Source of the DNA: Corynebacterium pseudodiphtheriticum DSM 44287
GTDB lineage: Bacteria > Actinomycetota > Actinomycetes > Mycobacteriales > Mycobacteriaceae
Reading direction: 5' to 3'
NCBI RefSeq assembly: GCF_000688415.1
Contig: NZ_JIAH01000006.1
Coordinates: forward strand, 186,001 to 250,000
DNA length: 64,000 nt
Part shown: positions 8,571 to 17,481 of the stretch, one piece after another
Layout: every line of letters starts with the position of its first letter
Position numbering within the stretch: position 1 is the first letter of the stretch
The notes under the pieces: generated by a model
The model's database searches: none
What the model saw: only the letters and a program-made list of their open reading frames with translations
Told to the model about the DNA's origin: nothing
Position numbers and translations under genes: made by a program

Positions 8571-8688
8571 AAAAGCCATGCAATGGTGCGACGGTGCTGG
8601 CTGCAGAGATAGGAAGTCTGCAGCCAGCACCGTCGAAATGTAGCGGTGTCCGTTTGAGGGCGCTACAAAGACCAGTTGCATGGCTTTT
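8571..8688. repeat. 118-bp nested inverted repeat (three-way-junction layout)
   Basis: The outer arms AAAAGCCATGCAA (8571-8583) and TTGCATGGCTTTT (8676-8688) are perfect complements. They enclose a 19-bp perfect stem with a 9-base loop (left arm begins CGACGGTGCTGG at 8589, right arm ends CAGCACCGTCG at 8635) and a second stem TGTAGCG/CGCTACA with a 15-base loop. On either strand the RNA would fold into two hairpins closed by an outer stem, ending in a T-run on the plus strand (ggctttt). It could be a large bidirectional terminator, a small structured RNA, or the remains of a MITE-like element. Confidence 0.75.
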
Positions 8689-8692
8689 CGGG

Positions 8693-8737
8693 GCTTACGG
8701 TGATGCAAGACAACAGATGCCTTGGCTCACCGCAAGC
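8693..8737 (-). terminator. candidate odhA terminator hairpin
   Basis: GCTTACGGTGA (8693-8703) pairs with TCACCGCAAGC (8727-8737) with one mismatch, giving a 10-pair stem starting 34 bases beyond the odhA stop codon. There is no T-run on the minus strand, so an intrinsic terminator is not certain. Confidence 0.45.
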
Positions 8738-8770
8738 GGGTTAAGCGAATGCGCGTACTGGAACCAGGTT

Positions 8771-11700
8771 TTAGTCAGCGAATGCTTCGTCGATGAGCTG
8801 CTTCTGCTCCAGCTGGTGCACCTTAGCAATACCGGTAGCCGTCGAAGACTGTGCACGGCGAGAGATACGACGCATACGAGGCATATCTGGAATCAGCTCG
8901 TGCAAATGCTCGTTGTAGAACGGCCAGGGGCCCTGGTTAGCTGGCTCATCCTGAACAAAGCGAATCTCTTCTAAGTTCGGGAAGCTGTCGAATGCTTCCG
9001 ACAGGCGGTTGAACGGGATTGGGTGCAGCATCTCGATACGGACAATCGCGATGTCTTCACGCTCATCCTTTTGGCGACGCTTTTCCAATTCGTAGTAGAC
9101 CTTACCGGAACACAGCATTACAGTTTTCACCTTGTCTGCGTCACCGATGACGTTGTTATCGGCATCGACCAAACGAGGGTCGTTGATAACAGAACGGAAA
9201 GAGGTTACCTCGGTAAATTCTGCTACCTCAGAGGTTGCAGCCTTTGCACGCAACATAGATTTCGGCGTGAAGACCACGAGCGGACGAGACATTGTGCCCA
9301 GTGCGTGACGACGCAACAAGTGGAAGTGGTTTGCTGGCGTCGATGGCTGGGCGATGGTCATGGAGCCTTCTGCAGCTAGTTGCAGGAAACGCTCAATGCG
9401 CGCAGAGGAGTGGTCGGGGCCTTGTCCTTCGTAACCGTGTGGCAAGAGAAGGATGACCTTGGACAACTGGCCCCATTTAGCCTCACCAGAGCAGACGTAC
9501 TCGTCGATGATGGTTTGCGCACCGTTGACGAAGTCGCCGAACTGCGCTTCCCAAGCAACAACAGCATCCAAGTTACCGACAGAATAACCATATTCAACGC
9601 CCAGTCCAGCGAACTCGGTTAACGCCGAGTTGTAGGTTTCGAAGCTGCCGCCATTGCCGGTTTCTTGAGCCAGTGCGTGTAGCGGGTTGTACTGCTCAGC
9701 GGTGTTCGGGTTGAAAGTCACTGCGTGGCGCTGAGTGAATGTACCGCGTTTGGAATCTTCACCAACCAAACGAACCTGCTTGCCTTCACTCGCCAGAGAA
9801 CCCAGAGCAATGAGCTCGCCCCAGCCCCAGTCAATACCGCCTTCGACGGCTGACTTGGCACGTTTTTCCGCGATTGGTGCGACGCGGTCGTGTAGCTCGA
9901 AGCCTTCTGGCAGATTCAGATAAGCTTCACCCAGCTCACGTAACGTATCTGCCGAAATTGAGGTATCCAGACCGCGAGTCAGCTCCTGAGAAGCGGCAAT
10001 ACCAGTTTGTTCTTGCGGCCCATTCTTTTCGGCTTCTTTAACCTCGTTAAGCACGGATTCCATCTGGTCGCGGAAGTCTCGAGCGGCCGCCTCAGCGTCT
10101 TCCTCAGAGAGGTCACCACGACCGATGAGCTCATCAGTGTATTTCTGGCGAACCGAATCGCGGTTTCCGATGCGCTCGTACATCAGTGGCTGGGTCATTG
10201 ATGGGTCGTCTGCCTCATTGTGTCCGCGCAAGCGGTAACAAATTAGGTCAATAAAGACATCTTTGCCGAAGCGTCGACGATATTCCGTGGCCAACTGACC
10301 AACCCAAACAACAGCCTCCGGGTCATCACCGTTGACGTGGAAAACTGGGCAATCGAAGCCCTTCGCGAGATCTGTGGAGTACAGAGTGGAGCGACCAGAG
10401 TCTGGAGTAGTCGTGAAACCAACCTGGTTGTTGACGACTACGTGGATGGAACCACCTACGTTATAAGCATCTAGTCCCATCAAGTTGATGGTTTCTTGCA
10501 CAATGCCTAATCCAGCGAAGGATGCGTCTCCGTGCAGCAACAGAGGCACGACTCGCTTGTCATGGCTGCCTTCGATGCGGTCCAGGATGTCTTGTTTTGC
10601 CCGGGAAATACCAACTACCACCGGGTTGACAGCTTCCAAGTGTGAAGGGTTCGCAGTCAAGGTGACCTTGATTTCACCATCACCGAACATCTGGAGATGC
10701 TCGCCTTCAGCGCCGAGGTGATACTTCACGTCACCCGAGCCACCAGCTTGGCCGCCCTTGTAGTTGCCGTCGAACTCGTTAAAGACCTCTGCCAGTGGCT
10801 TGCCGACGATGTTGAACAGCACGTTCAAACGACCACGGTGTGGCATGCCGATGACCACCTCGTCGAGGTCTTGGCCCGCGGCGGTGTCGATGACCGAGTC
10901 CATCAGAGGGATCAGAGCTTCTGCGCCCTCCAGGGAGAAACGCTTCTGGCCGACGTACTTTGTCTGCAGGAAGTTCTCAAATGCTTCAGCAGCGTTCACC
11001 TTTTGCAGAATGTATTTCTGTTCGGCATTGGTTGGCTTTGGCATTCCGGCTTCAAGGGCATCGCGCAGCCATTCACGCTCATCACGGTCCATGATGTGGG
11101 TGAACTCAGAGCCGACCTTGAGCGTATAGGCGGTACGTAGGCGTGAGAGAACCTCACGTAAAGTCATGGATTCTTTACCGCCGAATCCACCGACATGGAA
11201 GGTGCGGTCCAGATCCCAGAGCGTCAGGCCATGGGTGCGGATATCCAAGTCACGGTGGTCTGGGGAAGGCAAGCCCGGTTGCTTCCAACGCAGCGGGTTG
11301 GTATCAGCAATCAGATGACCACGCGAACGGTATGCCTCGATGAGGTTCATGACGCGGGTGGACTTATCGATTCCTGTGTTCGGGATATCTTGGGCCCAGC
11401 GCATTGGCTCATAAGGAATTTGCAGGTCGGAAAACAGCTCATCCCAGAAGACGTCGTCGACAAGTAACTGTGACATGGTGCGCAGGAATTCGCCGGATTC
11501 TGCGCCTTGGATGACGCGGTGATCATAAGTAGAGGTCAGAGTGACCAAACGGCCGACTCCAAGTTCTGCCAGACGGTCGGAAGAGGCACCAGCAAACTCG
11601 GCAGGGTAGTCCATGGATCCAACACCGATGATGGTTCCAAGCCCCTTGGTCAAACGCGCAATGGAGTGTCGGGTGCCGATGCCACCTGGGTTGGTTAGGT

Positions 11701-12559
11701 TAATCGTTGCACCTTGGAAGTCGGCTGCGGTCAGTTTATTTTTGCGGGACCGCGCTACGATGTCGTCGTAGGCTTCGATGAACTCGGCGAAGTTCTTCTC
11801 CTGCGCCTTTTTCAGTGCGGCAACTACGAGCGCGCGGGAACCATCCTTTTGGGGCAAGTCAATGGCCAAGCCCAAGTTGATGTCTTCTGGGTAAACCACG
11901 GTGGGTTTTTTGCCATCAACAAGTTCATAACGCACATTCATGTCAGGGTGCTTCTGGGTCGCCTTGACCAGGGCATAACCGATGATGTGAGTGAACGAGA
12001 TCTTGCCACCACGGGTGCGCTTCAAGTGCTCGTTAATTAGGGAGCGGTTTTCCCACATAAGCTTGACTGGAATATCACGCACGGAAGTAGCGGTTGGAAT
12101 CTCTAGAGATTCATCCATGTTCTTGGCAATGGCTTTAAACATGCCTTTGAGAGCCTTGGATTCGCCGCCCTCGTAGTCCGGTAGTTCGTCTAACGGTGAA
12201 GGTGCCTTCTTCGGCGCTTTTGGAGCGACGTCGCGCTTATCAACGCCTGCCTTGTTCTTAGCCTTACGTGCAGATTCTTCTACTACAGACTCACGTTGTT
12301 CCCGCTTATGCGACAACGATTTCTGTGTCGGTGGTGCCACACTAGCAGCCTCTTTTCCACCTTGAGCTTTTTGGGCTTTGGTGGTGCCGGCGGTTTTCTC
12401 GGAATTGGCTTCCGATGACTCGGCAATGCTGGATGGGGCGCCGTGCTTATCAAATAACTCGCGCCATTCTTTATCCACCGACTGTGGATCTTTCTTGTAC
12501 TCCTGGTACAACTCGTCTGCTAGCCAGGTGCTCAAGCCGAAGGGATTGTTAGTGCTCAC
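8771..12559 (-). CDS. odhA: multifunctional 2-oxoglutarate dehydrogenase E1 / acyltransferase-domain protein
   Basis: OdhA (Kgd/SucA type), 1262 residues, the TCA-cycle enzyme decarboxylating 2-oxoglutarate with thiamine diphosphate. Actinobacterial form: a short N-terminal segment (STWLADELYQEYKKDPQSVD), a disordered Lys/Ala-rich linker to about residue 130, an E2-like acyltransferase core without lipoyl domain (YDHRVIQGAESGEF, catalytic His), then the E1 part with the ThDP motif region (HGDASFAGLGIVQETINL, ... RRFGKDVFIDLICYR, GHNEADDPS) and the transketolase pyrimidine domain. I choose GTG 12559 (MSTNNPFG), preceded by gaggcgag; the open frame extends to 12613 without homology. In this group the enzyme works with AceE/AceF-type partners and is inhibited by the FHA protein OdhI. 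Confidence 0.96.
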   Translation of the reverse strand: MSTNNPFGLSTWLADELYQEYKKDPQSVDKEWRELFDKHGAPSSIAESSEANSEKTAGTTKAQKAQGGKEAASVAPPTQKSLSHKREQRESVVEESARKAKNKAGVDKRDVAPKAPKKAPSPLDELPDYEGGESKALKGMFKAIAKNMDESLEIPTATSVRDIPVKLMWENRSLINEHLKRTRGGKISFTHIIGYALVKATQKHPDMNVRYELVDGKKPTVVYPEDINLGLAIDLPQKDGSRALVVAALKKAQEKNFAEFIEAYDDIVARSRKNKLTAADFQGATINLTNPGGIGTRHSIARLTKGLGTIIGVGSMDYPAEFAGASSDRLAELGVGRLVTLTSTYDHRVIQGAESGEFLRTMSQLLVDDVFWDELFSDLQIPYEPMRWAQDIPNTGIDKSTRVMNLIEAYRSRGHLIADTNPLRWKQPGLPSPDHRDLDIRTHGLTLWDLDRTFHVGGFGGKESMTLREVLSRLRTAYTLKVGSEFTHIMDRDEREWLRDALEAGMPKPTNAEQKYILQKVNAAEAFENFLQTKYVGQKRFSLEGAEALIPLMDSVIDTAAGQDLDEVVIGMPHRGRLNVLFNIVGKPLAEVFNEFDGNYKGGQAGGSGDVKYHLGAEGEHLQMFGDGEIKVTLTANPSHLEAVNPVVVGISRAKQDILDRIEGSHDKRVVPLLLHGDASFAGLGIVQETINLMGLDAYNVGGSIHVVVNNQVGFTTTPDSGRSTLYSTDLAKGFDCPVFHVNGDDPEAVVWVGQLATEYRRRFGKDVFIDLICYRLRGHNEADDPSMTQPLMYERIGNRDSVRQKYTDELIGRGDLSEEDAEAAARDFRDQMESVLNEVKEAEKNGPQEQTGIAASQELTRGLDTSISADTLRELGEAYLNLPEGFELHDRVAPIAEKRAKSAVEGGIDWGWGELIALGSLASEGKQVRLVGEDSKRGTFTQRHAVTFNPNTAEQYNPLHALAQETGNGGSFETYNSALTEFAGLGVEYGYSVGNLDAVVAWEAQFGDFVNGAQTIIDEYVCSGEAKWGQLSKVILLLPHGYEGQGPDHSSARIERFLQLAAEGSMTIAQPSTPANHFHLLRRHALGTMSRPLVVFTPKSMLRAKAATSEVAEFTEVTSFRSVINDPRLVDADNNVIGDADKVKTVMLCSGKVYYELEKRRQKDEREDIAIVRIEMLHPIPFNRLSEAFDSFPNLEEIRFVQDEPANQGPWPFYNEHLHELIPDMPRMRRISRRAQSSTATGIAKVHQLEQKQLIDEAFAD

Positions 12560-12772
12560 GGCAGGTGCTCGCCTCTTTCCGTTAATTTGCGTGCATTCGT
12601 TTAATCTGCGCATTTGCTGTCTGACTTACGCTCTTTTCAAGCTTAATAGACAGTTTGCATTCATTCTACGCGCTTATGCGTTGTGTAATGGCACCTCATA
12701 TGCCAACGCGTGTATTTCACTGCTTGCGACGGTACGTGCTAATCCTTGCTGGGGTAACTAGCCTGGGGCATT

Positions 12773-14350
12773 ATGGATGAATCGTCACACCTGACGTCGG
12801 ATTATCCGCGGGTACGCATCAGTAGTGGAGAAATTCAAGGTGAATTCGCTCAGGACGGCACTATTGCAGTCTGGAAAGGGGTCCCGTTTGGTGCGCCTAC
12901 GGGTGGTGCAGGGCGGTTTCGTCGGCCGAAACCACCACGGCCATGGCAAGGAATTTTAGATTGCACACGCTACCAATCACCGGCCCCGCAACCGAACTAT
13001 GGACTCAGTGAACGGCTCACAGGGGATGAGGATTGCCTCCATTTGGACATTGTGCGTCCACACTCCGTGGAAAGATTGCCGGTTGTGGTCTATTTTCACG
13101 GTGGTTCTTTTCTGATGGGTGCAAGCCATCAAAACATGCTGCGAGGTTATCGCTTAGCCCGCGTAATGAATGTTGTTTATGTATCTCTGAATTTCCGGCT
13201 TGGCGTGCTTGGCTACCTCGATCTACGCAGTCTGGGTGGAGATTGCGTCGCTAATCCTGCTTTGTGGGACCAAGTTTTGGCCTTGGAATGGGTTCGTGAA
13301 AATATCGCGCAATTTGGTGGCGATCCGGATTCGGTGACGATCATGGGGGAGTCAGCGGGGGGAGCTGCCGTGTTGGCACTGTTGTGCTCACCGCCGGCGC
13401 ACGGCCTTTTCCATCGCGCAATTGCGCAATCACCGCCTATCGGATTGATTCATTCTAAAGCACAGTCACAATTATGGGCGCGGCAACTGCTGACCCGTTT
13501 GGGATTGTCGCACGACAGTACAGTAGAAGATCTGCGTACTTTTAGTGCGGATGAATTAGTGCGTGCTGGCATGTCTATGATGTGGCGAGCAGGGGAGTTA
13601 CAATTCCTGAACTCGACGTTCGGGCCGACGGTGGAGTCGGAGTCTCTGCCGGAACACCCGATGGTGGCATTTCAGCATGGCAGGCAGGCACGTGTTCCTT
13701 TGATGTTGGGAACAAACCTGGATGAAGCAGGGATTACCCGCTATTTTTTCCAGCGAACGGCTCGGCGTGCTAAAGCGGGGCGACGCTTGCTCTATCCCTA
13801 TGATCCAGAACATACGGATACCGTTTTGAAAGCTTATGGTGGCGCGCGCAGCCGTGCGGAATTTGCAGACTTAGTAACGGATGCTTTGTTTTGGGCACCG
13901 ACTGTGCGGATCGCTAGCCATCACAATGAAGTAGCCCCAACCTGGATGTATCGTTTTGATTTTGCCCCGCAACTAATGCGGAAGCTCGGAATTGGCGCTG
14001 CCCATTCTGCTGAGTTATCAAATGTTTTTGGCACCCCGGAAGCTTCGAAAACTCGTTTACTCTCCAAAGTTGGACGTGATGACGAAGCCATGCAGCGGCT
14101 GACCGCAGAAATGCAGCGTCATTGGGCGAGTTTTATTTCTAGTGGTCAACCGGGTTCTGACTGGCCGCAATATAAACCGCCGACTGATCAGCACCACTCA
14201 CGTCCAACTATGGTTTTCGATGCGCAGTCTCGTGTGGAATACGACCCTAAAGCTGACAAGCGTCGAGCTTGGAAGGGATATAACGTGCTGGAATGGGGCG
14301 CTGGGCGTCCAGAATTATTGAGAGATTTAGGATTCCGCGTCGATGATTAG
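12773..14350 (+). CDS. type-B carboxylesterase / para-nitrobenzyl esterase family
   Basis: A 525-residue alpha/beta-hydrolase of the type-B carboxylesterase family. Diagnostic segments are VWKGVPFGAP near the N-terminus, DEDCLHLDIVRP, the oxyanion-hole strand VVVYFHGGSF, and the nucleophile elbow GESAGGAAV (Ser about residue 196). An acidic triad member is likely in GTNLDEAG and a His in AAHSAELSNVFG. No signal peptide is present, so it acts in the cytoplasm on unknown carboxylic esters. It is divergent from odhA and precedes an unrelated acidic protein gene by 24 bases. Start ATG 12773 is the first in frame. Confidence 0.88.
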   Translation: MDESSHLTSDYPRVRISSGEIQGEFAQDGTIAVWKGVPFGAPTGGAGRFRRPKPPRPWQGILDCTRYQSPAPQPNYGLSERLTGDEDCLHLDIVRPHSVERLPVVVYFHGGSFLMGASHQNMLRGYRLARVMNVVYVSLNFRLGVLGYLDLRSLGGDCVANPALWDQVLALEWVRENIAQFGGDPDSVTIMGESAGGAAVLALLCSPPAHGLFHRAIAQSPPIGLIHSKAQSQLWARQLLTRLGLSHDSTVEDLRTFSADELVRAGMSMMWRAGELQFLNSTFGPTVESESLPEHPMVAFQHGRQARVPLMLGTNLDEAGITRYFFQRTARRAKAGRRLLYPYDPEHTDTVLKAYGGARSRAEFADLVTDALFWAPTVRIASHHNEVAPTWMYRFDFAPQLMRKLGIGAAHSAELSNVFGTPEASKTRLLSKVGRDDEAMQRLTAEMQRHWASFISSGQPGSDWPQYKPPTDQHHSRPTMVFDAQSRVEYDPKADKRRAWKGYNVLEWGAGRPELLRDLGFRVDD

Positions 14351-14374
14351 CTTTACCGTAGTAGATTAGCGCTT

Positions 14375-15070
14375 ATGAGCTTCTTTGAAGATATAGCTGC
14401 TGCCCTCGATGCCGAAGGGGTGGAATCACGCGTAAATGGCGATGTGCTGTTTGTGCCAATAACCTCGGATATAGAGATTCAGTTTGTGGAAATTGATGCG
14501 GTATTGCCAGCCGCAAATGTCTATATTGCGGCGGCTGATGTTGACGAAGACGATGAATATTTCGAAGCTGCGCTGGTGTCAGTAGCATTTTCTGTGGAAG
14601 ATGCCGTGGCTACTGTCGCCGAGCATATTGCTACAGACCAAGTGGTCACAGTCCTCCGCGATTTGCTGGAGGGACGGGACGAACGGATCGCGGACTTAGA
14701 ATTTGAGCATCACCATCATGATCCTGCGGTGGTGCTCGCGGACGTTGCAGAAAATTCTCATTTGCGCGTGTCAGTGGAATTGTCTGACGGAGTACCAACC
14801 GCCAGCTTGTCTTTCCTGGCTTATACCCCCGATGCGAATGCGGAATTGATATCGCCCTTAGGCGAGCCTGTTGATCAAGATGACCAGGACACTGACAGTG
14901 ATTTTTCCGGAGTAGGGGATTTGGAGTATGGGGGAGAGCCTGAAATTCTGGAGTTGGGAACTTTCACTGACTTTGACCGGCTGTTTGAGGTCTTGTCCTT
15001 ATGCGTTGAGCAGGCCGACGACTGGGAACTCCAGCTAAAACCGTGTGATGACGGCATTGAGTCACAATAA
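14375..15070 (+). CDS. uncharacterised acidic protein
   Basis: A strongly acidic 231-residue protein I do not recognise with confidence. It looks like two repeats of an alpha/beta domain (residues about 1-110 and 110-225), each with regularly spaced helices and strands, loosely similar to YbjN-like or bacterial sensory-domain proteins. There are no transmembrane segments or signal peptide. A run of four His (EFEHHHHDP) lies near residue 110 and a very acidic linker (DQDDQDTDSDFSG) near residue 170. It follows the esterase by 24 bases and may share its transcript. Convergent with the next gene. Confidence 0.7.
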   Translation: MSFFEDIAAALDAEGVESRVNGDVLFVPITSDIEIQFVEIDAVLPAANVYIAAADVDEDDEYFEAALVSVAFSVEDAVATVAEHIATDQVVTVLRDLLEGRDERIADLEFEHHHHDPAVVLADVAENSHLRVSVELSDGVPTASLSFLAYTPDANAELISPLGEPVDQDDQDTDSDFSGVGDLEYGGEPEILELGTFTDFDRLFEVLSLCVEQADDWELQLKPCDDGIESQ

Positions 15071-15108
15071 AAATTTGTGTTGTGCCCTTAGCTCCCTGGT
15101 TAGGAACA

Positions 15109-15139
15109 CAGCATAGATCTCAAAAGGATTTCTATGCTG
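15109..15139. terminator. candidate bidirectional terminator between convergent genes
   Basis: CAGCATAG (15109-15116) pairs with CTATGCTG (15132-15139), an 8-bp perfect stem with a 15-base loop, overlapping the stop codon of the minus-strand gene. It is short and without a strong T-run, so only a candidate. Confidence 0.35.
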
Positions 15140-15629
15140 CTTTAGAAAAACCTGCAAACATTGAAGCCGGTGAGTGTATCGGCACATAATTTGCATCAAC
15201 GAGCCAAACGTAGATTGCCGCGGTGTCATCTTTCCTGTCGATGAGGTGCACTGCATTGATCATGTCCTGGGGCACGATAGCCCGAATCCAGGCCTCGGCC
15301 ACAACCATGGGCGGAGGCGTTCCGGCCGGGTCTGTGAGCCGTACGCTGACGGCATAGGCTGGGGTGCGCTGTTCGCCGTATCCGCGAATTCTTGATTGCG
15401 CTAGCGGGCCAACTCGGTAACGTGAAAGAGTTGCTTTCAGCTGGCGATGTTTACCGACTGCAAGGGTCAGATGTGGCGGACGCCAGTTTGCCATTGGTCG
15501 TGCTAGTGAACGCGGATGATGTAGCACACTGTCCAGCTTGAAGAGCTGATCACTCGCGGTTGTCTGAATCTCGGTTACAACGTCACGGGTGGTGTGCGAG
15601 ATGTGCGTAAGTGCGTGTTGTGTAGTCAT
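15132..15629 (-). CDS. uncharacterised protein
   Basis: A protein of 165 residues from the preferred start ATG 15629 (MTTQHALTHIS); a longer frame from 15659 is possible. I do not recognise a characterised family. A basic, Pro/Trp-containing central part (PMANWRPPHLTLAVGKHRQLK) is followed by alternating strands (AYAVSVRLTDPAG, MVVAEAWIRAIV) and a C-terminal segment VHLIDRKDDTAAIYVW. No signal peptide or transmembrane helix. Coding is supported by length, a plausible start and a normal amino-acid composition; it sits alone between a convergent and a divergent neighbour. Confidence 0.6.
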   Translation of the reverse strand: MTTQHALTHISHTTRDVVTEIQTTASDQLFKLDSVLHHPRSLARPMANWRPPHLTLAVGKHRQLKATLSRYRVGPLAQSRIRGYGEQRTPAYAVSVRLTDPAGTPPPMVVAEAWIRAIVPQDMINAVHLIDRKDDTAAIYVWLVDANYVPIHSPASMFAGFSKAA

Positions 15630-15730
15630 ACGCTGGATAATAGGGAACTGGGAGCACACGAGATATAAAAAGTTCGAATTTTTGTTCGTTATGTGTTAGG
15701 TGTGATTCTGGCTGGTTACACCACACTGAT

Positions 15731-15759
15731 AGTTCTTGCGGAGTAGGCTCGCAAGAACT
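15731..15759. promoter_or_regulatory. perfect 10-bp inverted repeat abutting the MFS start codon
   Basis: AGTTCTTGCG (15731-15740) and CGCAAGAACT (15750-15759) are perfect complements separated by 9 bases, and the ATG of the transporter gene is the very next base (15760). The only Shine-Dalgarno-like bases (GGAG, 15740-15743) lie at the edge of the loop. It could be a TetR/MarR-type operator, or an mRNA hairpin that controls translation. Confidence 0.7.
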
Positions 15760-17016
15760 ATGCCTATTGCGAACCCCAATAAAGATGCTTACGAGCCTGA
15801 AAGCCAGTCAGAACGGCCGCAGATCCCCAAAGAAATTTGGGTCCTGGTCGCAGCGTTTTTCTTGGTTGCTTTGGGGTACGGTTTAATAGCGCCTTTATTG
15901 CCACAATTCGTCGTGAGCTTTGATGTTGGCATGGCCGCTGCAGGGGCTGTTATTTCGGTGTTTTCCGTATCGCGTCTCATCTTTGCGACAGGTGCGGGAA
16001 TCTTAGCTGACAAACTCGGTGTTCGGCGGGTATACATAACGGGATTGCTGCTGGTCGCGATCAACACCGGACTCATATCTATCGCACAAGAATATTGGCA
16101 AATTTTGTTGCTGCGCTTTTTAGCAGGAATCGGTTCCACTATGTTTACCGTTTCTGCAATGGGCCTGATCGTGAAACTCGCACCGCCAGAAATTCGAGGT
16201 AAATGTTCTGCCACCTATGCCACGAGTTTTTTGTTAGGCAGCATCCTCGGGCCATTAGTGGGTTCAGCTCTTGCTTTTTTGGGTTTTCGGTGGCCGTTTT
16301 TGATCTATGGTATCGGTTTGTGTTTCGCAGCGGTGGTGGTCTGGGTATTAATGCCGAGAATGAATGCTTCGACGCAGCAGCCCACGAACAATGCGAAAAT
16401 GACTTATAGGGAAGCTATGCAGGATACTGCATTTCGTAGCGTGCTGGTGTCGAATTTTGCGCATGGCTGGGTCAATATGGGGGTGCGCGTCGCAGTCATT
16501 CCATTGTTTGCTGCTGCGGTATTTACCGATAGTGCAGCTGCTGCCGGGTACGCGTTAGCTGCCTATGCAGCTGGTAACGCCATAGTATTGCAGTTTTCGG
16601 GTCGATTAGCTGACCGGATCGGCCGTAAGCCCATGATTATGGTGGGGTTCGCAGCTAGTGCGCTTTGTGTCGGGCTTTATGGAACAGCAGACACATTGTG
16701 GCTTCTGCTTGTTCTTTCAACCCTGAGTGGTGCAGCAGCTGGGATTGCAGTTCCTGCGCAGCAGGCAACACTGGCTGATGTAATTGGCAATGAACGCTCC
16801 GGAGGCAAAGTCCTCGCAGCATTTCAAATGTCCATGGACCTTGGGATGATCTTCGGTCCTCTCGCGATAGGTGCTGCCGCTGATAACTGGGGCTTTACTT
16901 GGGCATTCTTACTCAGTGCTGGAGTAGCTGCGTTGGCATTCTTTGCTTGGATCCCGGGACGTGAAACCTTGCTTAGCCGTGACGCTAACCTTCAGGAAAT
17001 GCCTGTTGCGCGGTAG
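15760..17016 (+). CDS. MFS transporter (DHA1-type multidrug exporter family)
   Basis: A major facilitator superfamily carrier of about 418 residues with 12 predicted transmembrane helices. After a polar N-terminus the first helix starts at IWVLVAAFFLVALGYG; the conserved A-like loop GILADKLGVRRVYITG follows helix 2, and GRLADRIGRKPMIMVG is the equivalent loop of the second half. The segment FLAGIGSTMF and the motif-C-like LLGSILGPLVGSAL indicate a drug:proton antiporter-like exporter. ATG 15760 is preferred; an in-frame TTG at 15736 lies inside the palindrome. Its 3' end is 3 bases from the remnant of a formimidoylglutamase gene. Substrate unknown. Confidence 0.85.
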   Translation: MPIANPNKDAYEPESQSERPQIPKEIWVLVAAFFLVALGYGLIAPLLPQFVVSFDVGMAAAGAVISVFSVSRLIFATGAGILADKLGVRRVYITGLLLVAINTGLISIAQEYWQILLLRFLAGIGSTMFTVSAMGLIVKLAPPEIRGKCSATYATSFLLGSILGPLVGSALAFLGFRWPFLIYGIGLCFAAVVVWVLMPRMNASTQQPTNNAKMTYREAMQDTAFRSVLVSNFAHGWVNMGVRVAVIPLFAAAVFTDSAAAAGYALAAYAAGNAIVLQFSGRLADRIGRKPMIMVGFAASALCVGLYGTADTLWLLLVLSTLSGAAAGIAVPAQQATLADVIGNERSGGKVLAAFQMSMDLGMIFGPLAIGAAADNWGFTWAFLLSAGVAALAFFAWIPGRETLLSRDANLQEMPVAR

Positions 17017-17019
17017 CGA

Positions 17020-17346
17020 CTATTTTTGCAGTTTGGCATGCTCGTTCTGGGTGCCTTCCATATCGGTGCCGTTGACTGCGACGGTGCCGGCGTCGTATCG
17101 GGGTAGTGCGTTGTGAGCTGGAAGGTTAGCTAGAGCTTCGCGGAGTACATGCGGACCCTCGGCGGCGCCACGACGGCATCCATTACGCCGGGCTCCTTCA
17201 TCACATGCGAAGCCGAGAATTGCGGCTCCAGGCTTGCTTCGTATTGTGTCGATAACTGAATGCCAACGGTGGAATTCTGGACCATCGCCATCGTGTCGAC
17301 CATCCCAGTGGTGTGGAGTAGAGGAAACAGCTGAATGAGAAGTCAT
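17020..17346 (-). pseudogene. hutG: truncated formimidoylglutamase (HutG) remnant
   Basis: The 108 codons from ATG 17346 match only the N-terminal third of an arginase-family formimidoylglutamase: HHWDGRHDGDGPEFHRWH, then AAILGFACDEGARRNGCRRG and AAEGPHVLREALANLPAH, ending in LPRYDAGTVAVNGTDMEGTQ. The frame stops after another eight residues, so the entire metal-binding core (GGGHE, DxHxD and later motifs, about 200 residues) is absent. The next bases belong to the convergent MFS gene, so the 3' part has been lost, probably by deletion. The in-frame extension upstream to 17811 runs antisense through the helicase gene and is not coding. Confidence 0.75.
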
Positions 17347-17481
17347 GCCACAAGTATAGAGAAAAATAATGTGTTTCACCTCACTGTTAGGTTGGTGGCT
17401 TTGTGCTGTGGGGAACTCGGGTGTGCGAAAATTGGCGCTAAATGGTGTTTTTCTGTTTGCTGACGTAGTGTGTATCAGGCA

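Larger units (their letters stand above)
8437..8770. other. gene-free region with nested inverted repeats
   Basis: This 334-bp convergent gap holds no convincing gene. It is dominated by paired sequences: an outer 13-bp inverted repeat (8571-8583 with 8676-8688), inside it a 19-bp perfect hairpin (8589-8607 with 8617-8635) and a 7-bp hairpin (8639-8645 with 8661-8667), and outside it an imperfect 11-bp hairpin (8693-8703 with 8727-8737) 34 bases after the odhA stop. Confidence 0.7.

Noticed and set aside
8454..8708. 84-codon minus-strand frame in the structured gap downstream of odhA
   Set aside because: It runs through the nested inverted repeat, has no ribosome-binding site and no recognisable family; composition is dictated by the hairpins.
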